Assembly: GCA_020634515.1 (NCBI GenBank)
Contig: JACKBL010000002.1
Location: 248,001-312,000, forward strand
From: Ardenticatenales bacterium
GTDB taxonomy: Bacteria; Chloroflexota; Anaerolineae; Promineifilales; Promineifilaceae
Direction of reading: 5' to 3'
Length of the DNA stretch: 64,000 nt
Program-made: the position numbers and the translations under genes
The notes under the pieces: model-generated
What the model was told of the DNA's origin: nothing
Databases searched by the model: none
What the model saw: the letters and a program-made list of their open reading frames with translations, nothing else
Shown here: piece after piece, positions 55,757 through 64,000 of the stretch
Numbering within the stretch: the stretch's first letter is position 1
How the letters are laid out: each line of letters begins with the position of its first letter

Positions 55757-56752
55757 ATGAAAGATCAACCGCGAACGATACTGGTCACAGGGGCTGCCGG
55801 CTTCATCGGCGGGCATGTAGCACGACATCTCGCTGAAGATGGCTGGCAAGTAAGCGCCCTGGTGCGGGACACGCACGGCCCTTCCGTTGTTCCCTGGCCG
55901 CACCCCAATTTGCAGCGCATTCCTGGCGATATTTGCCTACCCGCCACCCTGGAAACCGCCTGCGCGGGCATCGGCGTGGTTTTCCACGCGGCGGCGGATA
56001 CCTATCTGCAAGACCAGGAACAGGCCTGGCGCACCAACGTAGAAGGGACGAAGTTTGCCTATCAGGCGGCGAAACAGGCTCATGTTCGCCGTTTCATCTT
56101 TACCAGCACCTTTGACGTTTACCTCGGTCTGGACGTCTACGAAGATGAAGACACCCCACTCCATCCTTTTGGCGACGTTTACGCCGACGGCAAGATAGCG
56201 GCGGAAGCATTCCTCCTCTCCCAGGCCCCGCCCCCAGAAGTCGTTATCCTGCGCCTGCCGCCCGTATACGGTCCCGGTTCGCGGGAATGGACCGTCAACC
56301 TGTTGCGCGACGCCCAGGCCAATCGGCTTTTCCTTCCCGCCGGCGGTCGCGCCCCCTTCCCCTATCTCTACATCACCAATCTGGCCGATGCCGTGGTCGC
56401 CGTGGCCGCCGCGCCGCACGCCCACGGCATCTACAACGTCCTCGATGGGCGCACCACTTACGCCGACTACTGGCGGTTTTTCGCGCAACTTGCCGGGCGA
56501 CCGACCCGCCCGATTCCCTACTGGCTGCTTTATGCCGTTGCCTCAGGTGTGGAGTTTTTCAGTCGCCTGGCGGGCAAATGGACCGTCCTCTCCCGTCGCC
56601 GCGTTCGCGCCGTCTTTGGCGGCGGGCGGCGTGGCTTTCCCAGCGCGGATCGCTTTCAGCGTGACTTCGGCTGGACGCCGCGCGTAGACCTGGCCGCGGG
56701 CCTGGGCCACAGCGAAACGTGGCTCCGCCAAAATGGCTTTATCAACGGGTAA
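55757..56752 (+). CDS. NAD-dependent epimerase/dehydratase (extended SDR)
   Basis: The 331-residue protein has the NAD loop TGAAGFIGGHVARHL at its start, FHAAADTYLQDQ near residue 75 and FTSTFDVYLG near 110. The active-site pair is in VYADGKIAAEAF (YxxxK), and RLPPVYGPGSREW follows. It resembles 3-beta-hydroxysteroid dehydrogenase/NSDHL-like and nucleotide-sugar epimerase members. Position before two glycosyltransferases makes a sugar substrate plausible but not certain. GGGAG precedes ATG 55757. Confidence 0.85.
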   Translation: MKDQPRTILVTGAAGFIGGHVARHLAEDGWQVSALVRDTHGPSVVPWPHPNLQRIPGDICLPATLETACAGIGVVFHAAADTYLQDQEQAWRTNVEGTKFAYQAAKQAHVRRFIFTSTFDVYLGLDVYEDEDTPLHPFGDVYADGKIAAEAFLLSQAPPPEVVILRLPPVYGPGSREWTVNLLRDAQANRLFLPAGGRAPFPYLYITNLADAVVAVAAAPHAHGIYNVLDGRTTYADYWRFFAQLAGRPTRPIPYWLLYAVASGVEFFSRLAGKWTVLSRRRVRAVFGGGRRGFPSADRFQRDFGWTPRVDLAAGLGHSETWLRQNGFING

Positions 56753-56867
56753 CAATCACCCGACGGCAACCAACCGCCAAACCGCAGCCGCACTGCCAAC
56801 GGCCAACTATCAACCGTCAACTTCTTTTGGACACTGGCGTTTTTGGAGTGGGGAGTTCAGCCGATCG

Positions 56868-56935
56868 ACATATGGCGGTTTGACCCGGCTAAAGCCGCGA
56901 CTCCGGCCACCATATGTGGATTTCGCCAGACTCCA
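56868..56935. repeat. Repeat family D, single copy
   Basis: It matches the 38.8-kb units: CATATGGCGGTTTGACCCGG, CTAAAGCCGCGACTCCGGCC, then ACCATATGTGGATTTCGCC. It lies in the leader of the glycosyltransferase genes. Confidence 0.78.
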
Positions 56936-56986
56936 GCTTCTTTTTGAAAACTCGCCCCACAAGGTATTCTCAAAGGAGGCGCAAAG

Positions 56987-58267
56987 ATGGCGAAGATTCT
57001 CTTCGTGACACTCCCCTACCCGGGTTGTCTTCATCCTCATTTGGCGGTGGCCGTTGCCCTGGCGCGGCGCGGACACGAAGTTGCCTTCTTCACCGGCGCG
57101 GCCATGCGCCATCGCGTTGTGGAGGAAGCCGGACTGGCGTTTTTTCCCTTTCCCGCGCCGTTGGATGCCCATTATGCCGGCCTGATCACGTCACCCACGG
57201 AGAGCATTGGGGCCAACTGGTCACGGCGGGGCTGGCTGCGGGGACGCCTGCGCGCCTTCTTCGCGGATGCGATGCCCATGCAGTATGATGGGCTGGTGGA
57301 GACGCTGGCCAACTGGCCGGCGGACCTGATCGTTAGTGATCCGGCCATCTGGACGCCTTACATGATCCTGGCGGAGACGCACCGGATACCCGTGGTCATT
57401 GTCTCCTATGTGTTGGGCAACAACCTGGCCGGGCCGGGGATTCCGCCCATGGGGATGGGTTTGCGCCCCCCGCGCCATTTCCTGGAGCAACTGTACAATC
57501 GCGCGGCGGCGCAAGTGATGGCGTGGTACATGGGCGAAGTGCGGCGTCCGGCGAATGCGTTTCGGCGGGGTTTTGGCCTGCCTTCCGTGCGCGGGCCGGT
57601 GATTCAGTTGGGTGAGAAGTTGCCGTTGTTTATTGTGCCGGCATCTTCCGAACTGGATTTTTGCCGGCAAGACCGCCCCGGCAACGCCCACTACGTCGGA
57701 CCGCTCACCTGGTATCCACCGCGCCCCCCGACACCCTGGCTCGACGACCTCCCACACGACCACCCCTGGGTCCATGCCACCGAAGGCACCATCCACTTCC
57801 ACGACCCCGTCGTCCTCAAAACCACCGCCGCCGCCCTGGCCAATCAGCCCGCCACCGCTATCATCACCACGGGCGGCAATCGGGAGCCGGACGAGGCCGG
57901 CCTGGTTGGATTGGCGGACAACGTGAAAGTAGCCCGCTGGATCAACCACAGCGAACTACTGCCGCGCATTGACTTGCTCGTTTGCACCGCCGGCTCCGGC
58001 GTCATGCTGGCGGCCCTGTATGAAGGCGTGCCCATCATTGCCGTACCCACGGAGTGGGACCACGTGGACAACGCGCAGCGCCTTGCCTATACTGGCGCGG
58101 GCATTCTGCTGCCGCGCAAGCAGTGCCACCCGGAACGGCTGCGCCAGGAGATATTCCGCGTATTGCAAACATCCGCCTACCGCGAAAACGCCGCCCGCGT
58201 CGGCGCCGGCCTGCGTGAACTGGGCGGCGCGGAACGTGCCGCGGACCTCATCGAAGGCATTTTGTAG
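56987..58267 (+). CDS. GT1-type glycosyltransferase, first of a tandem pair
   Basis: The 426-residue protein begins MAKILFVTLPYPGCLHPHLAVAVALARRGHEV, the N-terminal GT-B fold of the UGT/MGT family, with a likely catalytic His at 16-18. The donor-site end reads CTAGSGVMLAALYEGVPIIAVPTEWDHVDNAQRLAYTGAG. The usual first residue of that signature, His of HGG, is Thr here. Typical products glycosylate lipids, sterols or secondary metabolites. AAAGGAGG precedes the ATG. The paralogue follows after 21 nt. Confidence 0.86.
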   Translation: MAKILFVTLPYPGCLHPHLAVAVALARRGHEVAFFTGAAMRHRVVEEAGLAFFPFPAPLDAHYAGLITSPTESIGANWSRRGWLRGRLRAFFADAMPMQYDGLVETLANWPADLIVSDPAIWTPYMILAETHRIPVVIVSYVLGNNLAGPGIPPMGMGLRPPRHFLEQLYNRAAAQVMAWYMGEVRRPANAFRRGFGLPSVRGPVIQLGEKLPLFIVPASSELDFCRQDRPGNAHYVGPLTWYPPRPPTPWLDDLPHDHPWVHATEGTIHFHDPVVLKTTAAALANQPATAIITTGGNREPDEAGLVGLADNVKVARWINHSELLPRIDLLVCTAGSGVMLAALYEGVPIIAVPTEWDHVDNAQRLAYTGAGILLPRKQCHPERLRQEIFRVLQTSAYRENAARVGAGLRELGGAERAADLIEGIL

Positions 58268-58288
58268 CGCGAGACCAGGAGCAACCCA

Positions 58289-59581
58289 GTGGCGAAAATC
58301 CTCTTTATCACCCTGTCCTACCCCGGCTGCCTGCATGTGAACATGGCCGTGGCTCATGCCATGTCCAGACGCGGGCACGAGATCGCCTTTTACACCAATG
58401 AGCCGGGCCGCGCGCGCGTGGAGGCGTCCGGCTTCACTTGTTTCAGCTTTGACCCGGCGCTGCAAGCCGGCTTCGACCACATGGTGGTGTCAGACGACGT
58501 CATGGGCGGCACGATAGGACGTATGCTCCGCTTCCGCCAATACATGCGCCGCGCATTTGTGGACCCCATCCCGCGGCAGGTAGCGGGCCTGGAGGCGGTC
58601 CTGCGCGATTGGCCTGCCGATCTGGTTTCCTGCGATCCCGGCATTTGGGGATCATTCCTGATCCTGGCGGAGAAACGCCCCGACCTACCCATGATTTTGT
58701 TGTCGTACATTGCCGGCAGCACCGTTCCCGGACCCGATGCGCCCCCTCTGGGATTAGGCATGGCTCCGCCGCAAAATTGGCGCAGTCGTCTCGCCGCCTG
58801 GGCCGGCACGGTCGTCCTCAACTGGTACATGTCCGACGTGCGCCGCGCTGCCGGCAAAATGCGCCAGCAGTATGGATTACCTCCCTTCCACGGCCCCGTC
58901 ATCCAACTGGCGCACGACCTGCCCCTTTTCATCATCCCCAGTTGCCCCGAATTTGACTACAACCGCGGCGACTTGCCCGCCAGCGTCCACTATGTCGGCC
59001 CCTTGAGCTGGTTTCCGCCCGTGGCTCCCCCCGCGTGGCTGGCGCGACTCCCCCGCGACCGCCCCTGGATACACGTCACGGAAGCATCCGAAGCCGGGCA
59101 AGACCCCGTGGTTATCCGCGCCGTCATCACCGCCCTGGCCGACCTGCCCGTTCAGGTCATCTTCACGACGGTGGGCACACGCCAACCGACGGAAATGGAT
59201 CTCGGCCCGCTGCCTCCCAACGTCGTCGGCGCGGACTGGATCAACTACAGTGACCTGCTGCCGCTGGTGGACATGGTGGTGTGTACCGGTGGCTCTGGCA
59301 CCATCCTGGCTTCTTTGCAACAGGGCGTGCCGGTGATCGCCATCCCCACCTGGGATCATGGAGACAACGCGCAGCGCCTGGTGCAGGTGGGCGCGGGCAT
59401 CCGCCTGGATTCGGCCCGGTTCACGCCCGCGGACGTTCGCCAGGCGGTGCAGCGCATACTTGATGACCCGTCCTACCGCGAAAACGCCCGCCGCATGTCA
59501 TCCTATCTCAGCCGGCGCGGCGGTGCGGCGCGGGCGGCGGACTTAATCGAAGGCGTGCTGGCCGACCGCCAGACAGTGTGA
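58289..59581 (+). CDS. GT1-type glycosyltransferase, second of a tandem pair
   Basis: The 430-residue protein is a clear paralogue of the previous one: MAKILFITLSYPGCLHVNMAVAHAMSRRGHEIAF at the start and CTGGSGTILASLQQGVPVIAIPTWDHGDNAQRLVQVGAG at the donor site. Both share SDVRRxxxxxRxxxGLP in the middle. Again Thr replaces the first His of the HGG donor motif. Divergence across the whole length shows an old duplication, so the two may add two different sugars. ATG is not used; the frame starts GTG 58289 after CCAGGAG. Confidence 0.86.
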   Translation: MAKILFITLSYPGCLHVNMAVAHAMSRRGHEIAFYTNEPGRARVEASGFTCFSFDPALQAGFDHMVVSDDVMGGTIGRMLRFRQYMRRAFVDPIPRQVAGLEAVLRDWPADLVSCDPGIWGSFLILAEKRPDLPMILLSYIAGSTVPGPDAPPLGLGMAPPQNWRSRLAAWAGTVVLNWYMSDVRRAAGKMRQQYGLPPFHGPVIQLAHDLPLFIIPSCPEFDYNRGDLPASVHYVGPLSWFPPVAPPAWLARLPRDRPWIHVTEASEAGQDPVVIRAVITALADLPVQVIFTTVGTRQPTEMDLGPLPPNVVGADWINYSDLLPLVDMVVCTGGSGTILASLQQGVPVIAIPTWDHGDNAQRLVQVGAGIRLDSARFTPADVRQAVQRILDDPSYRENARRMSSYLSRRGGAARAADLIEGVLADRQTV

Positions 59582-59703
59582 CGCGCCTCACAAATGATCA
59601 GGGGTAAGCGTTCAGACCCCAGGATTGGTTCATTCTGCAAGAATGGACCAATCTGCGTAACTACCGGGCCAGATTGGCCCCATTTCACTATCAGGAAAGG
59701 CAC

Positions 59704-61020
59704 ATGAGCGAGAAATTCAACGTGATGCTGATTGTCATTGACGCCCTACGCGCCGATCATCTGGGCTGCTATGGCTATTCCCACGCTACCAGCCCGACGC
59801 TGGACGCACTGGCGGCGGATGGCGTCTTGGGGGAGAATCTGTTTGCGCCCGCTATTCCCACGCAGCCCTCCTTCACCACTCTCTACACGGGACAGCATCC
59901 GCTCACCCACGGCGTTATCGCGCATGGGGGCGAGGCGATGCTTGCGCCAACCGCGCCCAGTCTGGCGGAGCATTTTTTGCACGGAGGCTACCACACCTGC
60001 GCCGTGGATAATCTTTGGCGGGCGCGTCCCTGGTTTGGGCGCGGGTTTGTGGATTACCTGGACCCCAGCCTGAAGCATACGCTCCCGGTGGCCGTCACCT
60101 GCGAAGAGATGAACGACAGCATCATCAAGTGGCTGCGCGTTTTTGGCGCGGACCCGTTCTTCATGCTGATCCATTACTGGGATCCCCATTATCCGTTGTT
60201 GCCGCCGCCGCAATATCGCGGGCGGTTTTATGATGGGCGGAATCCCACGGATCGCGGCAATCACTCGCTGGACAGGTGGTGGCAGCATCCGGTGGGTCTG
60301 CTGGCGCGGAATACGTGGCTGCGGACCCCCGCCGGGCGCATCACGGATGCCGACTACGTGCGCGCCCTCTATGATCAGGAGATTCGTTATGTAGATGATG
60401 GGGTGAGCAGCTTGATGCAGGCTCTGGAGGAGATGGGGCTGTCGCAGCGCACGCTGGTGCTGATTATGGCGGACCACGGGGCCAGCATGACGGAGCATGA
60501 CATCTTCTTTGAGCATTATGGCCTTTATGATGCCACGACGCATGTGCCTTTGATTGTGCGCTGGCCGGGGCATTTGCCCGCCGGTCGGCGGCTGCCACAT
60601 CTGCTGCGCGCCAATGACGTAGCCCCGACGTTGTTGGAAGCGGTGGGATTGCCGGCAGCGAGAGGGATGGAGGGAACGAGTTTCTGGCCGCTGCTGACCG
60701 GAGAGAGTGACGAGGGCGGCCATGATTGGGTGATCAGCCTGGAATGTAGCTGGCAGGCGAGTTGGAGTTTGCGCACGCGGGAGCATAAGTTGATTCTGAA
60801 TCGGGAGTTGGATCCATGCCGGCATTTCTGGCCCTCCCGCGAACTCTACAACCTGCAAAAAGACCCCCTGGAAACACACGACCTGGCGCAGACGGAAACC
60901 CACCTTGCCGACGACATGACAGCCCAGTTGGAAGCGTGGATCGCGGCAGGCGCGGCGGCTGCCGGGCTGCCCGGAGACCCGGTTGCCGCACAAGGGATTA
61001 CCCTGGGTCGGCGCGGCTGA
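59704..61020 (+). CDS. Sulfatase-like hydrolase of the alkaline phosphatase superfamily, without formylglycine motif
   Basis: The 438-residue protein has the metal-binding start IVIDALRADHLGCYGY, then PTQPSFTTLYTGQHPLTHGV where sulfatases have CxPxR, then HYWDPHYPLLPP near 160 and ADHGASMTEHDIFFEHYGLYDATTHVPLIVRWPGH. The usual Cys/Ser that becomes formylglycine is replaced by Thr, with no Arg two residues after the Pro. It is therefore more likely a phosphodiesterase or phosphotransferase with a Thr nucleophile. AGGAAAGG precedes ATG 59704. It follows the glycosyltransferases by about 120 nt. Confidence 0.8.
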   Translation: MSEKFNVMLIVIDALRADHLGCYGYSHATSPTLDALAADGVLGENLFAPAIPTQPSFTTLYTGQHPLTHGVIAHGGEAMLAPTAPSLAEHFLHGGYHTCAVDNLWRARPWFGRGFVDYLDPSLKHTLPVAVTCEEMNDSIIKWLRVFGADPFFMLIHYWDPHYPLLPPPQYRGRFYDGRNPTDRGNHSLDRWWQHPVGLLARNTWLRTPAGRITDADYVRALYDQEIRYVDDGVSSLMQALEEMGLSQRTLVLIMADHGASMTEHDIFFEHYGLYDATTHVPLIVRWPGHLPAGRRLPHLLRANDVAPTLLEAVGLPAARGMEGTSFWPLLTGESDEGGHDWVISLECSWQASWSLRTREHKLILNRELDPCRHFWPSRELYNLQKDPLETHDLAQTETHLADDMTAQLEAWIAAGAAAAGLPGDPVAAQGITLGRRG

Positions 61021-61058
61021 CCGCACCGCGCGCCAGACCGGACGTGGAGGTGACTTTG

Positions 61059-61436
61059 ATGAGCGAAACAGACCTGATGGCCGTCGTGCGCGACTATCTG
61101 GCGGCCATGGAAAATCGGGATATGGAAGCGTGCCTGGCATTCTTCACCGACGACGCGGAAATTGATTTTCAGGAAGGGCGCTTTGTGGGGCAGGAGGGCG
61201 TGCGCGAATGGCACGAAGATCGCTTCCTGGCCGACCTGCGCCTGTTGGAAATTGAGGAGATGCGCCGGGAAGAGACGGACCGGGTGGTGGTGGACGTGGT
61301 GGTTGCGTCGGAGGCGCTGCGTGTCTGGCGCATGGACCGCCTGGCCGGGACGGTGACGTTCGCGTTCCGCGGCGACAAGATTCAAGAAGCGACGTTTGGC
61401 CTGCGCATGTACAACGAAGGGCTGTGGCAGGTTTGA
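61059..61436 (+). CDS. SnoaL/NTF2-like protein
   Basis: The 125-residue protein has the NTF2 fold pattern: VVRDYLAAMENRDMEACLAFFTDDAEIDFQEGRFVGQEGVREWHEDRF, followed by curved strands and GDKIQEATFGLRMYNEGLWQV. Such proteins include SnoaL-type cyclases, ketosteroid isomerases and ligand binders. GGAGG lies 8 nt before ATG 61059. It begins 38 nt after the sulfatase-like gene and so joins the same operon. Confidence 0.8.
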   Translation: MSETDLMAVVRDYLAAMENRDMEACLAFFTDDAEIDFQEGRFVGQEGVREWHEDRFLADLRLLEIEEMRREETDRVVVDVVVASEALRVWRMDRLAGTVTFAFRGDKIQEATFGLRMYNEGLWQV

Positions 61437-61463
61437 GAAGCGGTTGATAACCAACGGGAACCC

Positions 61464-62960
61464 ATGAATAACCAGGAATTGACGCACTATCAACGGTATC
61501 GCGGGTATCTGTTCGTGACACAGTATTCGTGCAAGGTGTTCGCGGATTTGGCGCGCCTGTTGTGGCGGGCGCGGCGGGGGGAGCCGTCCCGTCCGGGGGA
61601 GGCCCTGGGCGAGTCAGGGCCGGGAGCGTCGCCAGAAATTATGCCGCCGCTGCGAGCGGAGGATTTTCGCCAGGTAAACGAGGCGGGTTTTGGCGAACGC
61701 TGGAATACGTGGTTGTGGTCTATGGTCTGGTGGAAGGGGCGGTTATATGCCGGCACAAACCGTGCCTACCCCTGCGTCGAATACTTCAACGTGCACACCG
61801 TCGTGCCCCGCTTCCAGCGGTATCCCCCTCGCCTCGATCCCGACCTTGCCGTCGGCGACTGTACCCCCTCCCCCTACGATCTCCCCCTGCAAGCCGAAAT
61901 CTGGTGCTACGCTCCCGCAGCTCACCAATGGCAGCGCATCTTCCAGTCACCGCGCAGCGTCCCCCTTCCTCACCTGCCCGGCAAAACCATTGCCCGCGAC
62001 CTCGGCTTTCGCAACATGCTTCTGTACACCGAACCGGACGGCACGGAAGCCCTCTACGTGGCCGGCGTGAGTACGCGCGCCGTGGACGCCCTGCTGCCGC
62101 CGCCCCGCCTGCTGCGTTCGACCGATGGCCGGCAATTCACGGAAGTCCCATGCCGGCCGGGCACCGTCCTCGGAGACATAAGCGGCGTCTCCTACCGCAC
62201 CATGACGCGCTACAAGGATCGCTTCTACGTCATTGCCGGCGTCCTGTATGGTGACGGCGTCCTCCTGGAAGCCGACCATCCCGCCCTGGGCAACAACGCC
62301 TTTCGCCAGGTGTCGCCGCCCGGTATGCGAATTTTCGAGATGGTTCCCTTCAATGGCTGGCTTTACCTGGGATTGCGCGACCCCCTGCATGGCTACTCCG
62401 TCGTGAAGACAAAGGCGGAAGGGGCGCCGCCGTATCGGTTCGAGACCGTCATTCCGCCGGGCTGTTTCCGCCATATCACGCGCAGCGGCAGCGTGGTGTG
62501 CATGGCCGTTTTCCGCGATGCCCTCTACGTGGGCACGGACGCCCCCGCCGAATTGCTCCGTATCTTTCCCGACGACGAGTGGGAGCTGATCTGCGGACGC
62601 GCTCGCGGCACGCCACGGGGTCGCAAAGCGCCCATCAGCGGCCTGGGAGATGGCCTGGGGTATCCCCTGAACCGCGTCTTTCAACGGATGCAGGTCCACA
62701 ATGGCTGGTTATACCTGGCCGCCGTCAACTTCTCCACCAAGTTCCGCCGTCTGTCGCGGTTGGGCCGCTTCTTTGACGAGCGCGCGGGTTTTGGCCTTTA
62801 TGCCACGCAAGATGGCGTCCATTTCCTACCGGTTACGGTTGACGGATTGGGCGATTCGTGCAACTATAACGCGCGCACGCTGACGCCCACGCCTTTTGGC
62901 ATGTTTTTGGGAGCCATCAACGAGTATGAGGGGGCGAAGGTGTATTTGGGAGATGGATAA
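61464..62960 (+). CDS. Protein of unknown function with propeller-like repeats
   Basis: The 498-residue protein lacks a signal peptide. It has recurring Gly/Tyr-rich strands such as WWKGRLYAGTNRAYP, RYKDRFYVIAGVLYG, PFNGWLYLGLRDPLHG, VFRDALYVGTDAPAELLRI and VHNGWLYLAAVNFSTKF. They are spaced about 60-80 residues apart, which looks like a beta-propeller of five or six blades. An initial Trp-rich block (GERWNTWLWSMVWW) stands before it. I cannot name the family. It lies 27 nt after the NTF2-like gene and 28 nt before the next one, so it belongs to the operon. Confidence 0.7.
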   Translation: MNNQELTHYQRYRGYLFVTQYSCKVFADLARLLWRARRGEPSRPGEALGESGPGASPEIMPPLRAEDFRQVNEAGFGERWNTWLWSMVWWKGRLYAGTNRAYPCVEYFNVHTVVPRFQRYPPRLDPDLAVGDCTPSPYDLPLQAEIWCYAPAAHQWQRIFQSPRSVPLPHLPGKTIARDLGFRNMLLYTEPDGTEALYVAGVSTRAVDALLPPPRLLRSTDGRQFTEVPCRPGTVLGDISGVSYRTMTRYKDRFYVIAGVLYGDGVLLEADHPALGNNAFRQVSPPGMRIFEMVPFNGWLYLGLRDPLHGYSVVKTKAEGAPPYRFETVIPPGCFRHITRSGSVVCMAVFRDALYVGTDAPAELLRIFPDDEWELICGRARGTPRGRKAPISGLGDGLGYPLNRVFQRMQVHNGWLYLAAVNFSTKFRRLSRLGRFFDERAGFGLYATQDGVHFLPVTVDGLGDSCNYNARTLTPTPFGMFLGAINEYEGAKVYLGDG

Positions 62961-62988
62961 GGCGTGCCGTGGATGGAGGATTTTGCTT

Positions 62989-64000
62989 ATGCGACGCACG
63001 CTTTATGGTCTGATTGTACTCATTCTGTTTTCCTTTTGCCTGACGCGGTCATTTATGCCGGCATCCGCCGCCCCCCAACTCCAACTCACCCCGGACCTTC
63101 CCTCCGGGCAGTATGTGGGGACGCCCGTGACCTGGAGCGTGGCGACGGACGAGACGGACCCGGTTGATTTTGCCCTCATCGTCACGCCGCCCGGCGCGCC
63201 GCCGCGGATCGTTTATGACTTCACCACGCGGCGCACGTTTGGCTGGACGGCCCTGGCGGATGGCTTGTGGCATGTGCGCGTGATGATGCGTAATTTGCGG
63301 ACAGGCGAACTGACCTCGGCCTCCGTTGATTATGAGATCATGCCGAGGGCGGTGGCGGCGCCCGTGGTCACGCCCACGGATAATGCTTTGATTGCCCTCT
63401 ACAGCGCCCCTTCCTGCGCGATAGGGAAGCAGATGCGCCTGCTCTTTCGTCCGGTGGCCGGCGGCGCGGAAACGATCATCCCCCCGCGTGCGTGTGCCCT
63501 GGACCAGAGCATGAATTTTTATGTTGCCGGCATTCTTCCCCAAACTCCCTATATCGTTGTACACCAGATTCTCGACGCCAATGGCAACTACCTGAGCAGC
63601 GGCCCTCCGCGCTACTTCACCAGCGGCGCAGTCTCCCTGCCCCTTCCCGATAGCGTTGTCCTCCACCCCCCAGACGCCGCGACCAGCCTGGCCGAAGACA
63701 TCCTGCTCCACTCCCCCGCCGCGTCTGTGCCCGAATTCCCCGGCATTGTTCCCTTTGCCACGGACCTCTACGGTCGCCCCATTTGGTACTACGAAAAACC
63801 GGCCCCCTTTTCCATGACCTTGTTTCAGATCACGCCCGAAGTCACCCTCTTTGCCTCTCGTGGCGGCAACGACAACGCGCGCGCCATCTACTGGATGGAA
63901 ATAGACGTGGCCGGCAACATCGTGCGCGAAACCAACGTCCACAGCCTCAACATGAAACTGGCCGCGCTGGGCTATCCGCCCATGAGTGGTTTCCACCATG
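62989..64000 (+). CDS. Secreted arylsulfotransferase (ASST)-like protein, 3' truncated by window edge
   Basis: The frame runs from ATG 62989, preceded by GGAGGA at 8 nt, to the window end (337 codons). A signal peptide (MRRTLYGLIVLILFSFC to ASAA) is followed by two beta-sandwich-like regions up to about residue 215. From PGIVPFATDLYGRPIWYYEKP it shows the pattern of the arylsulfotransferase propeller, with REGNxxR-like strands such as MEIDVAGNIVRETNVHSLNM. It stops at SGFHH, where the family has a conserved HH pair. The identification is moderate because the catalytic part lies outside the window. Confidence 0.62.
   Translation, partial: MRRTLYGLIVLILFSFCLTRSFMPASAAPQLQLTPDLPSGQYVGTPVTWSVATDETDPVDFALIVTPPGAPPRIVYDFTTRRTFGWTALADGLWHVRVMMRNLRTGELTSASVDYEIMPRAVAAPVVTPTDNALIALYSAPSCAIGKQMRLLFRPVAGGAETIIPPRACALDQSMNFYVAGILPQTPYIVVHQILDANGNYLSSGPPRYFTSGAVSLPLPDSVVLHPPDAATSLAEDILLHSPAASVPEFPGIVPFATDLYGRPIWYYEKPAPFSMTLFQITPEVTLFASRGGNDNARAIYWMEIDVAGNIVRETNVHSLNMKLAALGYPPMSGFHH

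Noticed and set aside
48920..60657. TGCCGGCA sites 48920 and 60650 as skew-switch points
   Set aside because: The sequence stays or returns quickly to G-rich after them, so the motif is present without a flip; they are counted only as motif copies.

Overview
The window looks like a chromosomal stretch of a filamentous or otherwise complex member of the Chloroflexota, probably Anaerolineae or a neighbouring class. This is an inference from overall character: high GC, lipoproteins and a wall protein with Thr-Pro linkers, a DUF2723 membrane protein, many one-gene transcription units on both strands, and many insertion sequences (IS). No rRNA, tRNA or CRISPR array was found. Several genes carry single-base frameshifts at short G, C, A or T runs. 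These may be real decay, but the pattern also fits assembly errors at homopolymers.

Layout. 1-8.1 kb holds the end of a NACHT NTPase, a CDP-alcohol phosphatidyltransferase with a thioesterase, a flavin monooxygenase with a methyltransferase, a META-domain lipoprotein and YchF. 8.1-24.4 kb is an accessory island. Its resident is a secreted Rhs/YD-repeat polymorphic toxin gene (20970-24355, minus strand) with a TPR candidate immunity gene overlapping it by ATGA. Two displaced Rhs tips follow downstream, one with a lipoprotein next to it. The tips are broken up by IS remnants. One IS1634-like element (16349-19600, target duplication TGATAT) carries an IS1-like element (17941-19199, target duplication AAGAGGAA). 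Removing both restores one continuous tip reading frame.

25-38.5 kb is mostly metabolism and transport: a split LysO-type exporter next to an aminotransferase, a K+ channel with an RCK domain, a transsulfuration-family PLP enzyme, an ALDH7-type dehydrogenase and two GNAT acetyltransferases. A TetR-led set (TetR, deazaflavin-dependent oxidoreductase, FAD monooxygenase, membrane protein) follows a promoter with a perfect palindromic operator. 39-45.6 kb holds two secreted proteins, a subtilase and an Asp-box propeller, that share a homologous C-terminal region of roughly 300 residues or more. 46.7-56.7 kb holds a DUF2723 protein, a LysM protein, a ParB-like/double-Usp fusion, an arginine-deiminase-fold hydrolase, an esterase, an LD-carboxypeptidase and an SDR epimerase. 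57-64 kb is one directional run: two tandem GT1-type glycosyltransferases, a sulfatase-like hydrolase without the formylglycine motif, an NTF2-like protein, a propeller-like protein and the start of an arylsulfotransferase-like secreted protein.

The most unusual signal is not a gene. The palindrome TGCCGGCA occurs about 52 times, where about two would be expected. At many sites the top strand switches abruptly from G-rich to C-rich across the palindrome, inside genes of either orientation. The island at 8.1-23.2 kb has only one copy. Four families of short hairpin repeats are also dispersed through the intergenic regions, and one has inserted into another.
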